From Dendrophyllia cribrosa (Eukaryota; Cnidaria; Anthozoa; Scleractinia; Dendrophylliidae): a stretch of DNA of 64,000 nucleotides. The notes beneath the pieces were generated by a model, which was not told the origin of the DNA, made no database searches, and saw only the letters and a program-made list of their open reading frames with translations. Each line of letters starts with the position of its first letter. Positions within the stretch are counted from its first letter, which is position 1. Below, in pieces: positions 13,082 to 24,844 of this stretch. Position numbers and translations under genes: made by a program. The stretch spans positions 11,570,154 to 11,634,153 of the forward strand of contig JAJLRJ010000010.1 of NCBI GenBank assembly GCA_024195265.1, written 5' to 3'.

Positions 13082-13247
13082 ATAGACCAATTCCGATATA
13101 TTAAAATTCATACTTGGCTCCGAGGCTTAGGGGAATAAAACAAAAGAAATCACATCGAGGTTCAGGTATGAATAATTTATTTCTTTTGTTTTATTCCCCT
13201 AAGCCTCGGAGCCAAGTATGAATTTTAATATATCGGAATTGGTCTAT
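13082..13247. mobile_element. Perfect 69-bp-arm hairpin element
   Basis: Arms 13082-13150 and 13179-13247 are exact reverse complements over 69 bp with a 28-bp loop. The element starts 'atagaccaattccgatat'. This is typical of a short, young foldback MITE, and the perfect arms imply recent insertion or gene conversion. Confidence 0.85.
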
Positions 13248-13773
13248 TGACACATCACAACTCGCTATCGTAGTCGGGGCGAATCGCAGTGTGTTTCCTA
13301 GAAAACACACCACTGCACAGTTTTCTGATACAGTAAGTAGCTTCAGTCATATTTTCAAGGGGAAGTTCGAATAAATCTACAAAACTTCACTTACCTTGGG
13401 GAAAACTGCGAAAAACAGCTAAGGCAGAAGAAAACACGAAGGACAGCACGAATTATAACAAAAACAGAAAAACATGGTCGTCGTCGAAAGTAATTTCACT
13501 GCACTTGTAAATACCAGTTCCCGGCGGCCGACATGAGATCGAGGCCATTTGTGGCAGCCAGCCAGTCCAAGATGGCGTCCAAACCCTGAAATCATATGGC
13601 ATCGCGATTGATACCCGCGGGAAAAAGGACTGAAATAGTATGCGTCCTCCTTCGTCGAACGCAATAATACCCGTGCCCACTTTTTCATCACGTGAGCATG
13701 CGTAGTTTAGAACTCTTGATGCGTGTATTGGAGTTGGTGTGACAAGTGCTGGCTACAACCGTGGACGAAATAG

Positions 13774-13992
13774 CTTGGGACACTTAAGAAAATGCTACAT
13801 GATGACAATTTTTTTCGAAGAGAGAAACTATCGTTACATTTCCTGGTCCCCCCCTCCCCCTCCCCCCTCCCCAATACAAAGTTGAGACATTGTAGGTTGG
13901 TTATATGCATAAAACTCAACATTGTATTGGGGGTGGGGAGGGGGAGGTAACGACAAAAGCAATTTGTGGGAGAAAAGGTTAAGTGTCCCAAG
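13774..13992. mobile_element. Imperfect inverted-repeat element with C/G-rich inner arms
   Basis: The termini 'cttgggacacttaag' and 'cttaagtgtcccaag' are inverted. Inside lie a C-rich block (about 13850-13873) and a matching G-rich block (about 13928-13948) flanking 'aatacaaagttgag' and 'ctcaacattgtatt'. It is a non-autonomous DNA element without coding capacity. Confidence 0.65.
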
Positions 13993-14325
13993 ACTTCTGA
14001 CCAAGATTGTAGATGACCAGCGAGTCACTTCCTTGTTCTTTCTTGCCATACGTTTTTGTGTTTAACGATTACTACTTCTTTTAATAATAATCTTTTATTA
14101 GGAAACTTTCAATCACAATTTTGTGGTTTTCAGAAAGGTCCTAACTAAGATTAAACAACAGCAACAAAAAAACACAGCAAAATAACATATACCTACACTG
14201 TAAATGTCAAAAGATATTATATATGTAGACACAAGGGGCAATACATCTGCAATGATCAGAAATTTAATGAGGTTCTCGGCAGATTTCATTTGAGCAGTTT
14301 GAGGTAGATGACATATGATTGACTG

Positions 14326-14786
14326 ATGCTGTGTTCACACTAGGGCGAAACATGTTTAGTCTGATAATGAATGAAACATGTTTCACTGTGAAATTTGTTC
14401 ACATCAGGCGGTACATTGCGCGAATCATGATCGAAACATGTTTATTCTGAGCATGATTGAAACGACTTCACGATGTAGTTTCGATTTAAGCCAGACGAAA
14501 CACGTTAGCGCAAATGGGCTTGCGAAGTGACATTAAACGACAATTAATGCAACAGTGAGTTTAAGCTCTATTTTATTTCGGTTCATGTGTAATTATAAAG
14601 ATTTTATGCGAGCTTTATTATAATATGCTTGTTTTGTAAAACAGCATAAATTATAGGAGCAGGCGTGAAACGTGTTTTGAAAATAACAAATGTGAACAAT
14701 GAAATTGCAAACATGTTTACGGGAAACATGTTTCGTTGAAATATGTTTACTCAAAACATGTTCTGGTGCTGATTTGAACACAGCAT
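14326..14786. mobile_element. MITE family copy 1 ('atgctgtgttcaca' ends)
   Basis: It begins 'atgctgtgttcacactaggg' and ends with the inverted 'tgaacacagcat'. It is packed with 'gaaacatgttt' sub-repeats in both orientations. A second copy of the same family lies at 29303-30260, which confirms that it is a mobile family. Confidence 0.8.
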
Positions 14787-15884
14787 GAATTAGAGTACAT
14801 TAGCTGCAATAAAGACAGCATCATTCGATGATGAAAGTAATAGAAAATTCGTCTCTGGTTGCTACTAGTAGCAGTCAAAGAATCCGTTATTAACTAAACA
14901 TGTTAAAATATGACAGCTTGAATACATCGAGATGCAGAAAACAGTCAGACCGTTTAGAGAAACGGTTTTTGAGAAACATTGATATTAGTTTTCTGGTTTA
15001 GTATGCTTGAATATTGTCATAATCGGCCATTTTCATGATGGCGTCATTTACTGACAGCAACCACAATCTTTGAATTTTTTGTTTTGTGATGTTTAATTAG
15101 GGCTATTGTTATTCACGCCAGGTCTACTGGGATAACAATATTTAAATGAGAAGAGAAAAACGAAATGAATTCTGGAAGTTGTAGTAAAGTAACACCATCG
15201 TGAAAATCGCCTATTTCTGTAACATTAATTTCATATCAGTTTTTCTTCCTTGATAAATTAGTTGCTGTTGAGAATGCATCCATACAAAGAGTAGTTTCAT
15301 ATTACCAAGTCATAATGTCTTAATGTAACTGTCTTTGTGGTGTTGTAAACCCTTACCCTAATTATTTTTAGAGTACTTGTAGTACTTTCAAGATTACTAG
15401 ATGACAAACTATATATCTATAGAAAGCTTTATAAATGCAGTGTAAGACAAAAGTATAGTTTTAGCGACATATTCTTTTACGAACAGCCTGGAGCCAATAA
15501 AACGCCGAGTAACCGAGGGTTGTTTAATTGAATGCCTCGGCAAGAGTGTTCTTGGATCAATCAACATAACCATGTCAGGCTTTTTCGATATTCGTACTGG
15601 TTAGTGAGACATTTGCGTCTAAAGTTGGAGAAACTGAAAACATGGAGACGTGTTGCATGAATGGTCGCCACGGGAAAAATATTTTAAATATCAAAATTTC
15701 CTGACGCGGTTTTTTGGTTGATTCCTTGGGAATAACCCCCTGCAGCTATTTTGCCCTAACCACGACATTAAGTTATAAAAGTGAATGCACAGTTACAGAA
15801 ACAAAACGTGACTGAACGTTATTGTAAATTCCGAGGCACGAATTATTATGCATAATTAGTATTATGGTTCTTTTCTTGTTGCAG
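14787..15884. other. Intron sequence, nothing recognised
   Basis: About 1.1 kb between the MITE and Ig exon F. I see no exon signature, repeat or RNA gene. Confidence 0.5.
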
Positions 15885-16150
15885 ATAAACCTGAAAATGT
15901 ACATTTAAATGTAAACATTACGAAAAACAAAACTTGTGCGGGAATGAAGGTAAACTTCACGTGTACATCTGACGCCAACCCGGCAGTTGACAACTATAAG
16001 CTGTATGAAAACAATGGAATGAATGGGGATATTGACAGATCAGGTGTGTGGATAATGGCATTGAACACGCCTGGTCAGGTTATTTACAGATGTGAGGCTA
16101 ACAACTCAGTTGGCACCGGAAGAGCGGTGATACTAATTTGGCTGTTGAAG
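15885..16150 (+). CDS. Ig-domain exon F (type 2), 1-nt frameshift
   Basis: The acceptor is ttcttgttgcag and the donor gtgagg. It aligns along its whole length with exon D: pre-B Cys ('NKTCAG'), B-strand 'NFTCTSD', 'YKLYEN', F-strand 'VIYRCEANN'. It is 266 nt long instead of 267. One base is missing just after 'ggcaccggaaga' (about 16122), in the G strand. Read through, the exon would leave frame with exon G. The lesion is not in a homopolymer. The exon may be skipped, since all neighbours are phase 1-1. Otherwise the allele is broken, or the base is an assembly error. Confidence 0.7.
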
Positions 16151-16882
16151 GTGAGGTTCTCTGAAGTTTTTTTTTTTTTTTTTTAATGTCAGCTTTAGTT
16201 CTTAAAGTTCGTCAGGAACTTCTGTGTGCATGAGTATATATAAACTGTGTTTTTCGTTTTACTGAACATGATAAAATAGTGTTGCACAATGGATGATATT
16301 CGGTACCTTTTTATTTGGGAGCTAAAAGTGTGATTTCCATATCATCGCTGCGATCGTAGATCGCTGAAAAAAATAGTTCAGCGATCATATGGAAACCACT
16401 TTACAGCGGTTGCAGCGATCGCAGCAACAATAGCCTGCGAGCAAGCTCTCGGGCTCGGGTTCGGGGTTTCGGGTTTGGGGGAGGGCTTTCCCTCCTCCAC
16501 CCGCCTCCCCCCTCCCCCAAACCCGAGCCCGAGAACTTGCTCGCAAGCTACAGCAACAATTATAAGCAATTGTAGCAATCATAACGATCATATGGAAACC
16601 GGTCAACGCAACGCCCATCTTTTTTGCAGCAATCGCAGCGAAAGCGAAACAAAACAAGAGGTTTAATGAGCGAAAGCAATGCCTCTGCATGTGCGCGTTT
16701 TAACTTTTGGTACACTTCTTTGCCGTTACCTACAAAACAACAATGTCAAATGATCCATGGTTTAACTGAACGCTCGTTCGCCTCCCAAAATACACCTGCT
16801 TTACCTTTTGACTCGCAGGAACACAGTATGTTGTGTATTGGAATATGTCTGATGTATTAACCATTTACACTCTTTGTTTTAG
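16151..16882. other. Intron between Ig exons F and G
   Basis: It contains an 18-nt poly-T tract (about 16168-16185), a foldback (16432-16549) and 'gatcatatggaaacc' direct repeats around it (about 16383 and 16587). No exon was seen. Confidence 0.6.
16432..16549. repeat. GC-rich foldback
   Basis: 'agcctgcgagcaagctctcg' at the left and 'cgagaacttgctcgcaagct' at the right are inverted, with G-rich and C-rich inner arms ('gtttgggggaggg' and 'cctcccccaaac'). It could form a strong hairpin. It is probably a small element inserted in a larger 'cgatcatatggaaacc'-flanked repeat. Confidence 0.7.
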
Positions 16883-17134
16883 TTCCAGTATCTGTGGAGC
16901 GAGCAAACATCGACAAAAATGTCACAGAAGATGGCAATGTGGAACTATCCTGCAACGCTTCTGCAGGGGCTCTGTCTCCAACTATTACCTGGTCAAAATT
17001 TGGTGCTGATGTGATCATTAAAGGAAACTTGTTAAACTTCACTAACATCAACAAGTCTGAAGCTGGTCAATATAAGTGCCTTGCAATCAACACTTGTGGA
17101 AATAAATCAAGAGTGGCAAACATTAATGTGCAGT
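16883..17134 (+). CDS. Ig-domain exon G (type 1)
   Basis: This 252-nt phase 1-1 exon has acceptor tttgttttag and donor gtaata. The type-1 Ig domain has 'ELSCNAS', 'ITWSK', 'EAGQYKCLA' and the extra Cys pair 'INTCGN' and 'NVQC'. It has a two-residue longer B-C region than exons C and E. It lies just downstream of the frameshifted exon F and would be the first exon read out of frame if exon F is retained. Confidence 0.82.
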
Positions 17135-18720
17135 GTAATAGCACCTTTTTTTAAGCAGTCACTCAGGACCTTTATTGAAATATTATATGGCTAAGGCTTA
17201 AAATCGAAGATGCACAATAAAGACTGGTAATAACCTGTCAATCAACGACGAACAGTTCAATATATCTAAACTGTTGGTGGATGAAATCTTGAAGTCTGCC
17301 TTTTACAAAAGCTCAAATCAAGCAAAATATATTATCTGACAATGTGTTATATTTTTGTCACCCCAAGAAATACTTTGGTTCGCAGTTTTAGTTAAGTAAC
17401 TATCCATCTCTCTTCAGATATAACTACACTTACAAATTTATATTTTTGAAATTCAGTAAAGTGTTCTATTCGCTTAATTTTATGTTATCGATAATGAGAT
17501 GGACAATTAAAAAAATGATGACCAGTGAATCACTTAATTCCTTCACTCAAGATAATTAGACTCTTTCTTAAAATAATATTTTGTTTTTAACGATTGCTAC
17601 GTTATATAATACTGTCAGTGTCATGCATGTGACACAAGGCGCAATTTTTCTTTCTCCAGTCAGCGGTTTAATGAGGCCTTGGCAGATTCCATATCAGTTA
17701 GCTTACATCTGATCGGCTTAGTCAGAATACAGGAGCTGCAACACGGATACGTCATCTTCGTAATAAAAGGCGTTCCCTGGCTGTTGCTAGTAGAAGTCTA
17801 GAGAATCACTTTGTTGATTAACTGCAGATGTTTAAATTATGAAAAAATAAATTCAGATGCAGCCCAGTTCCATTAGAGAAACAGTATTTGAGAAATTGTA
17901 ATATGACTTTGCTGTGTCAAATTTTGTCACAATTGCTGTAATTGAATTTCATAACGTGTTTCTTTCCTTAGCAAATAACTTGTTGTTGAGTTTGCTTACC
18001 ACAACTTGTCCATAAAAAGGAAACATTTTAGATTACTTAGTGATACTGCTTTTGTGGTATTGTAAACCCCTTGTCCTGCAGTCTTTATCACTTTTAGCTG
18101 GCTGATCCTTCATTTTCAATCACACTTGTACGTTTATGTGTTCGTTTGTTTTCAATTCTTGCAACTGTGATTAAAGGGAGTGTCCACTTTATAAGCTGTG
18201 TTTCTTTGTTTGTCTTTCCTATTTTTCATGGATTCAACAAAAGGTGCATCAGAAAAAAATAGGGGTACCTTTTACAAAAATCAAGATTCATAAACATGAT
18301 ACTAAGATAAATACAATATTGATCCAGAAATACTTACATTAGTATATTTGTTTGCTGGAACAGGCGAAAGGTTCTTTTTCCGGAAACCAATAATTGTTAA
18401 TTTTGTTAGACATCTTGTTTATATTAAATAAAAACTATATTGTTTCAATGTCTTCAAACCACCATTGTCAGTTAAAAATGTTTTTATGTGTAAATTCACA
18501 CATATAAAAAAGTTTGGTGCAACTGTAATAACGTGTATAATGAAAGTAAAAAAAAAAAACTTTTGTGGAGCTTAAATATATCGATATCTACAATCATAAG
18601 GTTATCTCTATTTGTAAAATTCACGTTATGGCACAACATGTTACTATTTATGTTATTTTACGTACTTTAACATCGCTTAAATCTCCTTGTCATTCATTTT
18701 CTTATTGCTTCCTTTTTCAG
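17135..18720. other. Intron, nothing recognised
   Basis: About 1.6 kb of AT-rich sequence between Ig exons G and H with no supported feature. Confidence 0.5.
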
Positions 18721-18966
18721 TTGGTCCATCAGCTACAGGCATTGGTCAGACTATTACTGTGGACATTGGAAAATCGCAATCTTTTGGTTGCCCCGTTGAT
18801 GGAAACCCTGAACCTTCTATTACTTGGTATAACGCTAGCGGGACGGTAATCTACAGTGGAAAAACGTTAAATTTTCCGTCGACGAAGTTAAGTGACACTG
18901 GGTGTTATACCTGCTCTGCCAAGAACTTTTTGGGAACACACAATGTCACTCATTGCCTGGTGGTTG
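18721..18966 (+). CDS. Ig-domain exon H (membrane-proximal Ig)
   Basis: This 246-nt phase 1-1 exon has acceptor cctttttcag and donor gtaagt. The I-set-like Ig domain has 'SFGCPVDGNPEP', 'ITWYN', 'LNFPS' and the canonical 'SDTGCYTCSAKN'. Unlike the type-1 exons upstream, it keeps Asp in the DxGxYxC motif. It lacks the NTCG pair but carries an extra Cys inside the motif and one in 'THCLV'. It belongs to neither alternating class and is the last Ig before the linker and SEA region. Confidence 0.82.
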
Positions 18967-19877
18967 GTAAGTTTTACAGTTACAGTTCTTGTCTGTGTTC
19001 TGTATGTCAATGTTTCAGACACCACAAAGATGTTTGATACTTGTGTTTATGCCCTTCGTCTCAGAGGGTTTTTAATAGGTGATTTCTCTCTAGTCTGGAA
19101 AACAAGACGAGACGTTTATTATCATAATTATCGGCATGTACAATTTCTTGGCACGCAGTTAGCAAAAAAGACGCTAGTCGAGTTGTGCCAAATTAATTCT
19201 ATTACAAATCAGATATTACAGGTAATAAGTAAAAAGCAAAGAAAAGAAAAGAAGAAATATGTGTAATAAATTCAAAGCAAGAAAATATGTTTAATGCAAA
19301 CTGTAAAAGAAGCTAAGGTTTAGGATTTCGCGATTTTATTTCTCGTATTATCATGGTAGTGTCAAAGTAATCATCTTTGTCTTTTAATATTTCAAAGAGC
19401 ACACTGATTAATTTTCGTTTAAACACAATTAGACATATCTCTCATTCTACCCGGTATCTCATTCCATAATTTAGCGCCAGAAAGTTCTCTAAAAAATATT
19501 TGGCTTGAAGAATGATCTATTCGTCCTCTTTATAATTAAATTGGATATGTATGCATTAATTCGAAATTTCGTTTTGTTTACAATAATTTTACATTGTTCT
19601 GTATGTGTTCATGCAAAAGCTGAGTTTGAAAAATGTCATTTTAATTTAAAGAAGTCAGGTCATTTAAATCCTTCAAAGTCACCATCTTCAAAATAGAGTT
19701 TACATAACAATTATCCCGATAATTCAAATACCATTTTACGACAACAAAAACCGTTTCAAGCTCTAAAAAAATGTCATTCTTGCAACTGAGCGACGGATTC
19801 TTTTGGGATTTTTTCACACATAAGCTAGAGTGATCACGGTAAGGTAAATCATATCTTTGATTGTGGATTAACGAAAT

Positions 19878-20061
19878 AGACAAATTCGGCTAATGCGCTG
19901 TTGTACCCAATGCAAACCTTCTGGGAATAACATCCTTTGTTCACAATATTTCCATATAATTTCCATGTCAATGCTTCATTGATATGGAAATATGACGAAC
20001 AAAGAGTTCTAATCCCAAAAGGTTTAAATTGGGTACAACAATGTGTTAGCCGAATTTGTCT
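19878..20061. mobile_element. Inverted-repeat element
   Basis: 'agacaaattcggctaa...ttgtacccaa' at the left matches the complement of 'ttgggtacaa...ttagccgaatttgtct' at the right. A central 'ttccatat' repeat lies inside. It is a short MITE adjacent to the larger element at 20097. Confidence 0.7.
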
Positions 20062-20096
20062 GTTGTTTCCTTTGAAAGTTTATTCGTAAAGTCAAT

Positions 20097-22169
20097 AGGC
20101 CGGTTCTCACTAGGGCTCTCAAGTGCACTTGAAGTGCACTTGGTACGTACTTGTAGTGCGAACTCCTTTCTGAGAGCGTTTTCTAAGTCTGACTTACGTT
20201 TCAATAGAAGCACTCATCTGATTTATTTACACGTTTAAATCTCTTTGTAAAATGTATCACAGGTAAAAATTAATATCAGCTGAATGTAATTAAAAAGTTA
20301 AATAATTTGCAGTAGTCGTTTTCTATAAGCTCCATATTTCCCTTCTTTTTTATCAAAAACGTCTTTTTGAATGGCACGTGCTGTTGATTTGTGCGGAATC
20401 ACCCAAGTGTATCGCACTTTTTGGTTTCTTTGTTGCCCTGGCGATATGCGTAAAACAAAAGGATACCAAGTGCACTTCAACTTACTTGGGAACGCACTTG
20501 TCCAATGACCGTGCAGCCGTGCAGCTAAAAGCACGTGAGCACGTAACTTTGAATTCCAGAGGGAACGAGCAGGGGCGGATCCAGGATTTTTCTTAGGAGG
20601 GGGTGCACCTCTAAGGAATGACGTAACTGGAGGGTGACGTAAACAAATTTTAAAAGCGAACAAAGCAGACTAGGTCATCTCAGGGGGGGGGGGGGGGGGG
20701 GCGCACCCCCTGCACCCCCTGCACCCTCCCCCTAGATCCGCCCCTGACGAGCTCCCTGCGTTTTGGTTTAGGGTTCTGGAGTCACGGGCGACTTCCACAA
20801 GACTCTCAAGCAGGATCTCAAGTTTATTTTTTTAGCGTTTGTATTGGAAGGCCGACTTAGGGTAAAAAGGTTGTATTCAAGCCGACTTAGGGTAAAAAAT
20901 TGTACGTTGAGAAAAAACGTTTGTCGTCTAATTCTCAGGCTTAGCCAATCAAAAACTCTACAGCCATGCGCGCATTCAATACTCATGAGATACAAAAACA
21001 TGTTTTTAAGACGAGCACGAAACATTTCCCAAAAATTAACAAAAAGTGAGCTTAGTGACAGTAATAGTATTACACCAGGCTCAGAGACGATGTTTTGCTG
21101 AATTAAGGTGGCGGGGGACAGGTTCCGCTCATCAGTATGCATTTATGAAAAGAGTATGCACGTAGTGCGACGGCTGATACCGAAAATGCGCGAAATATTC
21201 ACGAACAGGCTCTGTAATGTTTCTGCATCAATAATTCACGTGCAAAGCGCTGTCTGAATACACTATTTTTCAACGCATTGTTCTTTCTGCATGAAGTGTT
21301 AACAATAGTCCGTGGATTAAAGTTAGCAAAATATATTTTTTGCATTCGTGTTTGCTCGGGAAGCCTTCTGAAACGTAAAAACAAGCAATTTTGTGTCCAA
21401 GAATTCAGCGCAGATAGAGAATTTCATGAGTTGAAACTGCAGCGAGGTAAACTAGGTGTATTGTAGATTGTCATATCTGACTCAAAATTTTTAATTAGGC
21501 TTTCAAAGGGAAAATATGAGGCTTCAAATTCTAACATGGACAATTTTACTCCTTTAAAAGCTAATAATTTTTAATTAAAGTTGAAATCAAAAAATCGGTC
21601 AGATTTGACACAATAGACGTTTTGACGGATCAGTGAGTGGTGAAATCAACTTGCTTTGTGTTCTTCACAAGGAGCAAACTTGGACACAAAACCACGTTTT
21701 AAAAAAAATAACTTAATTAGTGGCTTACAGCATTGCCGCAAAGCGCGATCTCTTTAATAAAAAACAATCCTTATGCACTTCCATTATTTGCCAATATCTT
21801 TGTTAAATTTTAGCGAAATTGGCTATCAAACGTTCACGATATAATGTTTTTCAAAGTGCCGACTCCCCTGCTAAAATTTTGCCTTATGAATTTATGACCA
21901 GGTATCCCCCGCGACCTTAAGTTCAAATAAAACTAGACTTGATAAGAAAAATTATTTTACTATAGATTATACTAAGCGTTTTATGCACATCGTACTTTGG
22001 TCCTGAAACTTTGTTTCTCACGCTAATCAACTGCATACCAAGTGCTCACAAGTAATTTGCATCTAAACACGCACGCTTTGCGCATTCATGCCTGAAAATC
22101 TATTGTCTCGTCTTTCCAAAGTACACCTCAAGTTCAAGTGCACTTTTGTCCCTAGTGTGAACCGGCCTA
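20097..22169. mobile_element. 2-kb non-autonomous DNA element ('taggccggttc' ends)
   Basis: The left end is 'taggccggttctcactaggg' with 'aagtgcacttgaag' inside. The right end is the inverted 'cttgaa..tgcactt' followed by 'ccctagtgtgaaccggccta'. Internally it contains another element (20570-20746) and no ORF with recognisable transposase motifs. It shares the 'GGCYGGTTYTCACTAG' style of termini with the element at 24485. Confidence 0.65.
20570..20746. mobile_element. Short element with 'caggggcggatcc' ends and 5-bp target duplication
   Basis: It starts 'caggggcggatccagg' and ends 'gatccgcccctg'. It is flanked on both sides by ACGAG (20565-20569 and 20747-20751), a perfect 5-bp duplication. 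The inside contains a run of about 18 G next to 'cgcaccccctgcacc' repeats. These termini are common in invertebrate non-autonomous DNA elements. It is nested in the 20097-22169 element. Confidence 0.7.
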
Positions 22170-22937
22170 ATATATTTGTAAAAAAAAAAGCCGTTTGCAA
22201 ATTCGGTCACTTGTGCAGTTTGAATGTGTGGTTCTTTGCGAAAAAAAAAAACGTTTTGCATTTTGATAAACTGTTTGTTTGTCAGTTCTGTCTTCTTTTC
22301 CGTAAGTTTGTTCACTCACTGCATTTTCGCTCCTCTGTAAGTTCAGGTAGAAACAAGACCGATTAGCATTATGTAAATTGCAGACGTGTACTGTTTTGTA
22401 AAGCTCAGTGCGGTATTTTGAACTTAAACTTCAGTTTTTGGGTTATTCATGATACTCGGCTACCATATTTTATTCCAAAATTAGTGACTGATAATAATCA
22501 TTTTTGAACGAGAAGAACTTTTTTTTTCAATTTTATGTCTTGTGCCTATTAACTGTGCAATTGGTTAATACACAGGTGTATCACCTGTGTGGGCGGGTCA
22601 TTCCAATACAGAAAGTTCGAGAAGGACATGAAGGACATAAAAGGAAAAAATAAACAGGGAGGGGTCCTTTTATTTCACAGCGATCCATAAAATACCACCA
22701 GACTCATTCCCTTCTTAAAAAAGAAACCGTTCCTAGGTAATCTACATGTACAAGGTACATTGAAAATGCTGTGAAGTGATGTTTATCTTGAAAAAAAATT
22801 GTGCAGAGGGTTTCACCCGCAGCGCAAAACAAATTGCTGCAAAGCTGAACATTCTACTCCCCCCTTCCCCAACGTACATGCTGATAGCTAAGTGTTTTTA
22901 TTTTTGCCTTTTTTTTTTTGCTTGTTAATTATATAAG

Positions 22938-22991
22938 AACTGGTATCAACCGCAACATCACCAACCACAGCATCACCAACTACTCCAAAAG
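22938..22991 (+). CDS. Thr/Ser/Pro-rich linker exon
   Basis: This 54-nt phase 1-1 mini-exon is flanked by a pyrimidine tract plus ...atataag and donor gtaaga. It encodes 17 full codons rich in Thr, Ser, Ala and Pro ('TATSPTTASPTTPK'), like a mucin-type O-glycosylated stalk. The support is compatible phase, good splice sites and position between the last Ig and the SEA-like domain. It has no homology-bearing motif, so it is less certain than the Ig exons. Confidence 0.55.
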
Positions 22992-23017
22992 GTAAGAGTT
23001 TTGTTGTTGCACTTTTG

Positions 23018-23475
23018 AAGTGCCTATCACCCCTAGAAAGTTATTTTCAGAATCAACTCTATGTACATTGACCAGTTGAATGGTCAAATATTTCTTGTTT
23101 TGAACGTCGCGTTTGTGAGTTATAGAGATTTGAATTTAAAAAATGCTAATTAGATGACGTCAACCCGGGAATTTGCCATTATTTCTACGCCAGTTTGCAA
23201 TGCACAGTTTACAGCTTGAGGGTAATTAATTTGATAAATACTAAAAATAAACTGTGGATGATCAATTTATTCGTAAAAAATATTACTTGAAGATGTAAAC
23301 AAGTGGTTGTATAAAAAATGATTCCCGGGTTGACGTCATCTAATTAGCATTTTGTAAATTGAAATCTCTATAACTCACTAACACGACATCCAAAACAAGA
23401 AATATTTTACCATTCAACTATTCAATGTACGTAGAGGTGATTCTGAAAATAACTTTCTAGGGGTGATAGGCACTT
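23018..23475. mobile_element. Long palindromic element directly after the linker exon
   Basis: The arms are inverted copies over about 190 bp: 'aagtgcctatcacccctaga' at the left and its complement at the right. Inside are 'gacgtcaacccgggaat' and 'attcccgggttgacgtc'. It starts only 27 bp from the donor of the linker exon, so the transcript could form a large hairpin there. Confidence 0.8.
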
Positions 23476-24484
23476 TAATTACTATGAACAAGATGAAAAC
23501 ATTTCGAAATGTTTTTCCACACGGCTATTTCATTCTCATATGGTTAAACCACGTAGTCTAAAATATTTGTGTAACCTGCTAATTGAAGGTTGATAACAAC
23601 TCCATTTTTAATTGACCTTGAAATATGTATTTAGATCATCCTTCTGTAAATAAACCACCGTCTCAAAGAGACACTGACCTGTCGAAATAACAAAATTGTT
23701 TACTTTCATGTTATATCGTCAAATGCCACCAAATATACATTCAACTGAATTGGATTAAAGGATTCTATAAAGCAAAACAGAAGCAGTAGTTTGTAGAAAA
23801 AGTGCAGGATTACAAGGGTTGAAGTGAATCACAGTTCATCAATTTTGATTTTGTAACAGGCGGTCAAGAAATCAAAGTTTCCATTCTGGTCGAATTTTGA
23901 GTGTTAGTCGTTATTTTGTCTTTTTATTTCATATTTCATCACTTGTGATGATTTTTCTTCCTTTTTATAATATAATATTAAATTTATATAGCGCTAATAC
24001 TATAAAATAATATTCAAAAGCGCTTAACAATAAAAGAAAGTAAAAATAGGATTAAAAATTAAATATTCTAACTATTTATTGTTCACAAATTAAAAGCAAG
24101 CTTCAAGAAGTCTTCTTGCCATAATAGGGAGTTTAAGCAACCACGACGCCGACGGTAGCGAGAACGGCACAAAACAATAGGTTTAATGAGCGAAAACAAC
24201 GCCTCTGCATGTGCATTTTTCATTTTGGTACATTTCTTTGCCGTTCCCTGCGAAACAACAACGTCAAATGATCAAATTATAGGTTTTGTGGAGAACGTGA
24301 ACACGCGACGGTTAATTTTCCTTTCTCAATTTGAACTGAAAAGCCTTCCCTTCAAATTCAGCTCCAGGACAATCCGATCACATTAGATAAACTAAACAAA
24401 TTTAAGCAACTGCGAAGTAGTTTAAAATAGCGCGAATCCTTTTTTCAAGTGACATTTTCCTTGGCGTTGCCGTCATCGTTGCTT

Positions 24485-24662
24485 AAGGCTGGTTTTCACT
24501 AGCGCATAAGCACAAGCCAACATACGCAGACTCAGTAACGTGTTGATCATTAGTGCCTATTGTTCTGTTTTGTTCAAACAATTGGAACTAATGATCAACA
24601 TGTTACTGAGTCTGCGTATGTTGGCTTGTGCTTATGCTTATGCGCTAGTGAAAACCAGCCTT
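24485..24662. mobile_element. MITE ('aaggctggttttcac' ends)
   Basis: 'aaggctggttttcactagcg' and its reverse complement bound 178 bp. Inner arms ('cacaagccaacatacgcaga') are also complementary over more than 60 bp. The termini resemble those at 29738 and 20097. Confidence 0.8.
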
Positions 24663-24844
24663 TAAGCTCCCTGATCATGAAAACACAATATTCAGCTGAC
24701 TGTCACTTTAATCCACCCGGTTTCGCAATTTTACAGAAGTAAAATGTTTCCTTTCGCAACTAAGTTATTTTGCACGCAAAAAGTTAACAACACAATATTG
24801 GCAAAAGTATTTTAATTGCATTAGATTGTTAAAGACAAACCAAT

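Noticed and set aside
13419..14049. Overlapping minus-strand ORFs with Gly- or Pro-rich stretches
   Set aside because: They arise from the C/G-rich arms of an inverted-repeat element and have no conserved motif or start context.
20298..20663. 121-residue minus-strand ORF
   Set aside because: It lies across two nested transposon ends and has no recognisable domain.
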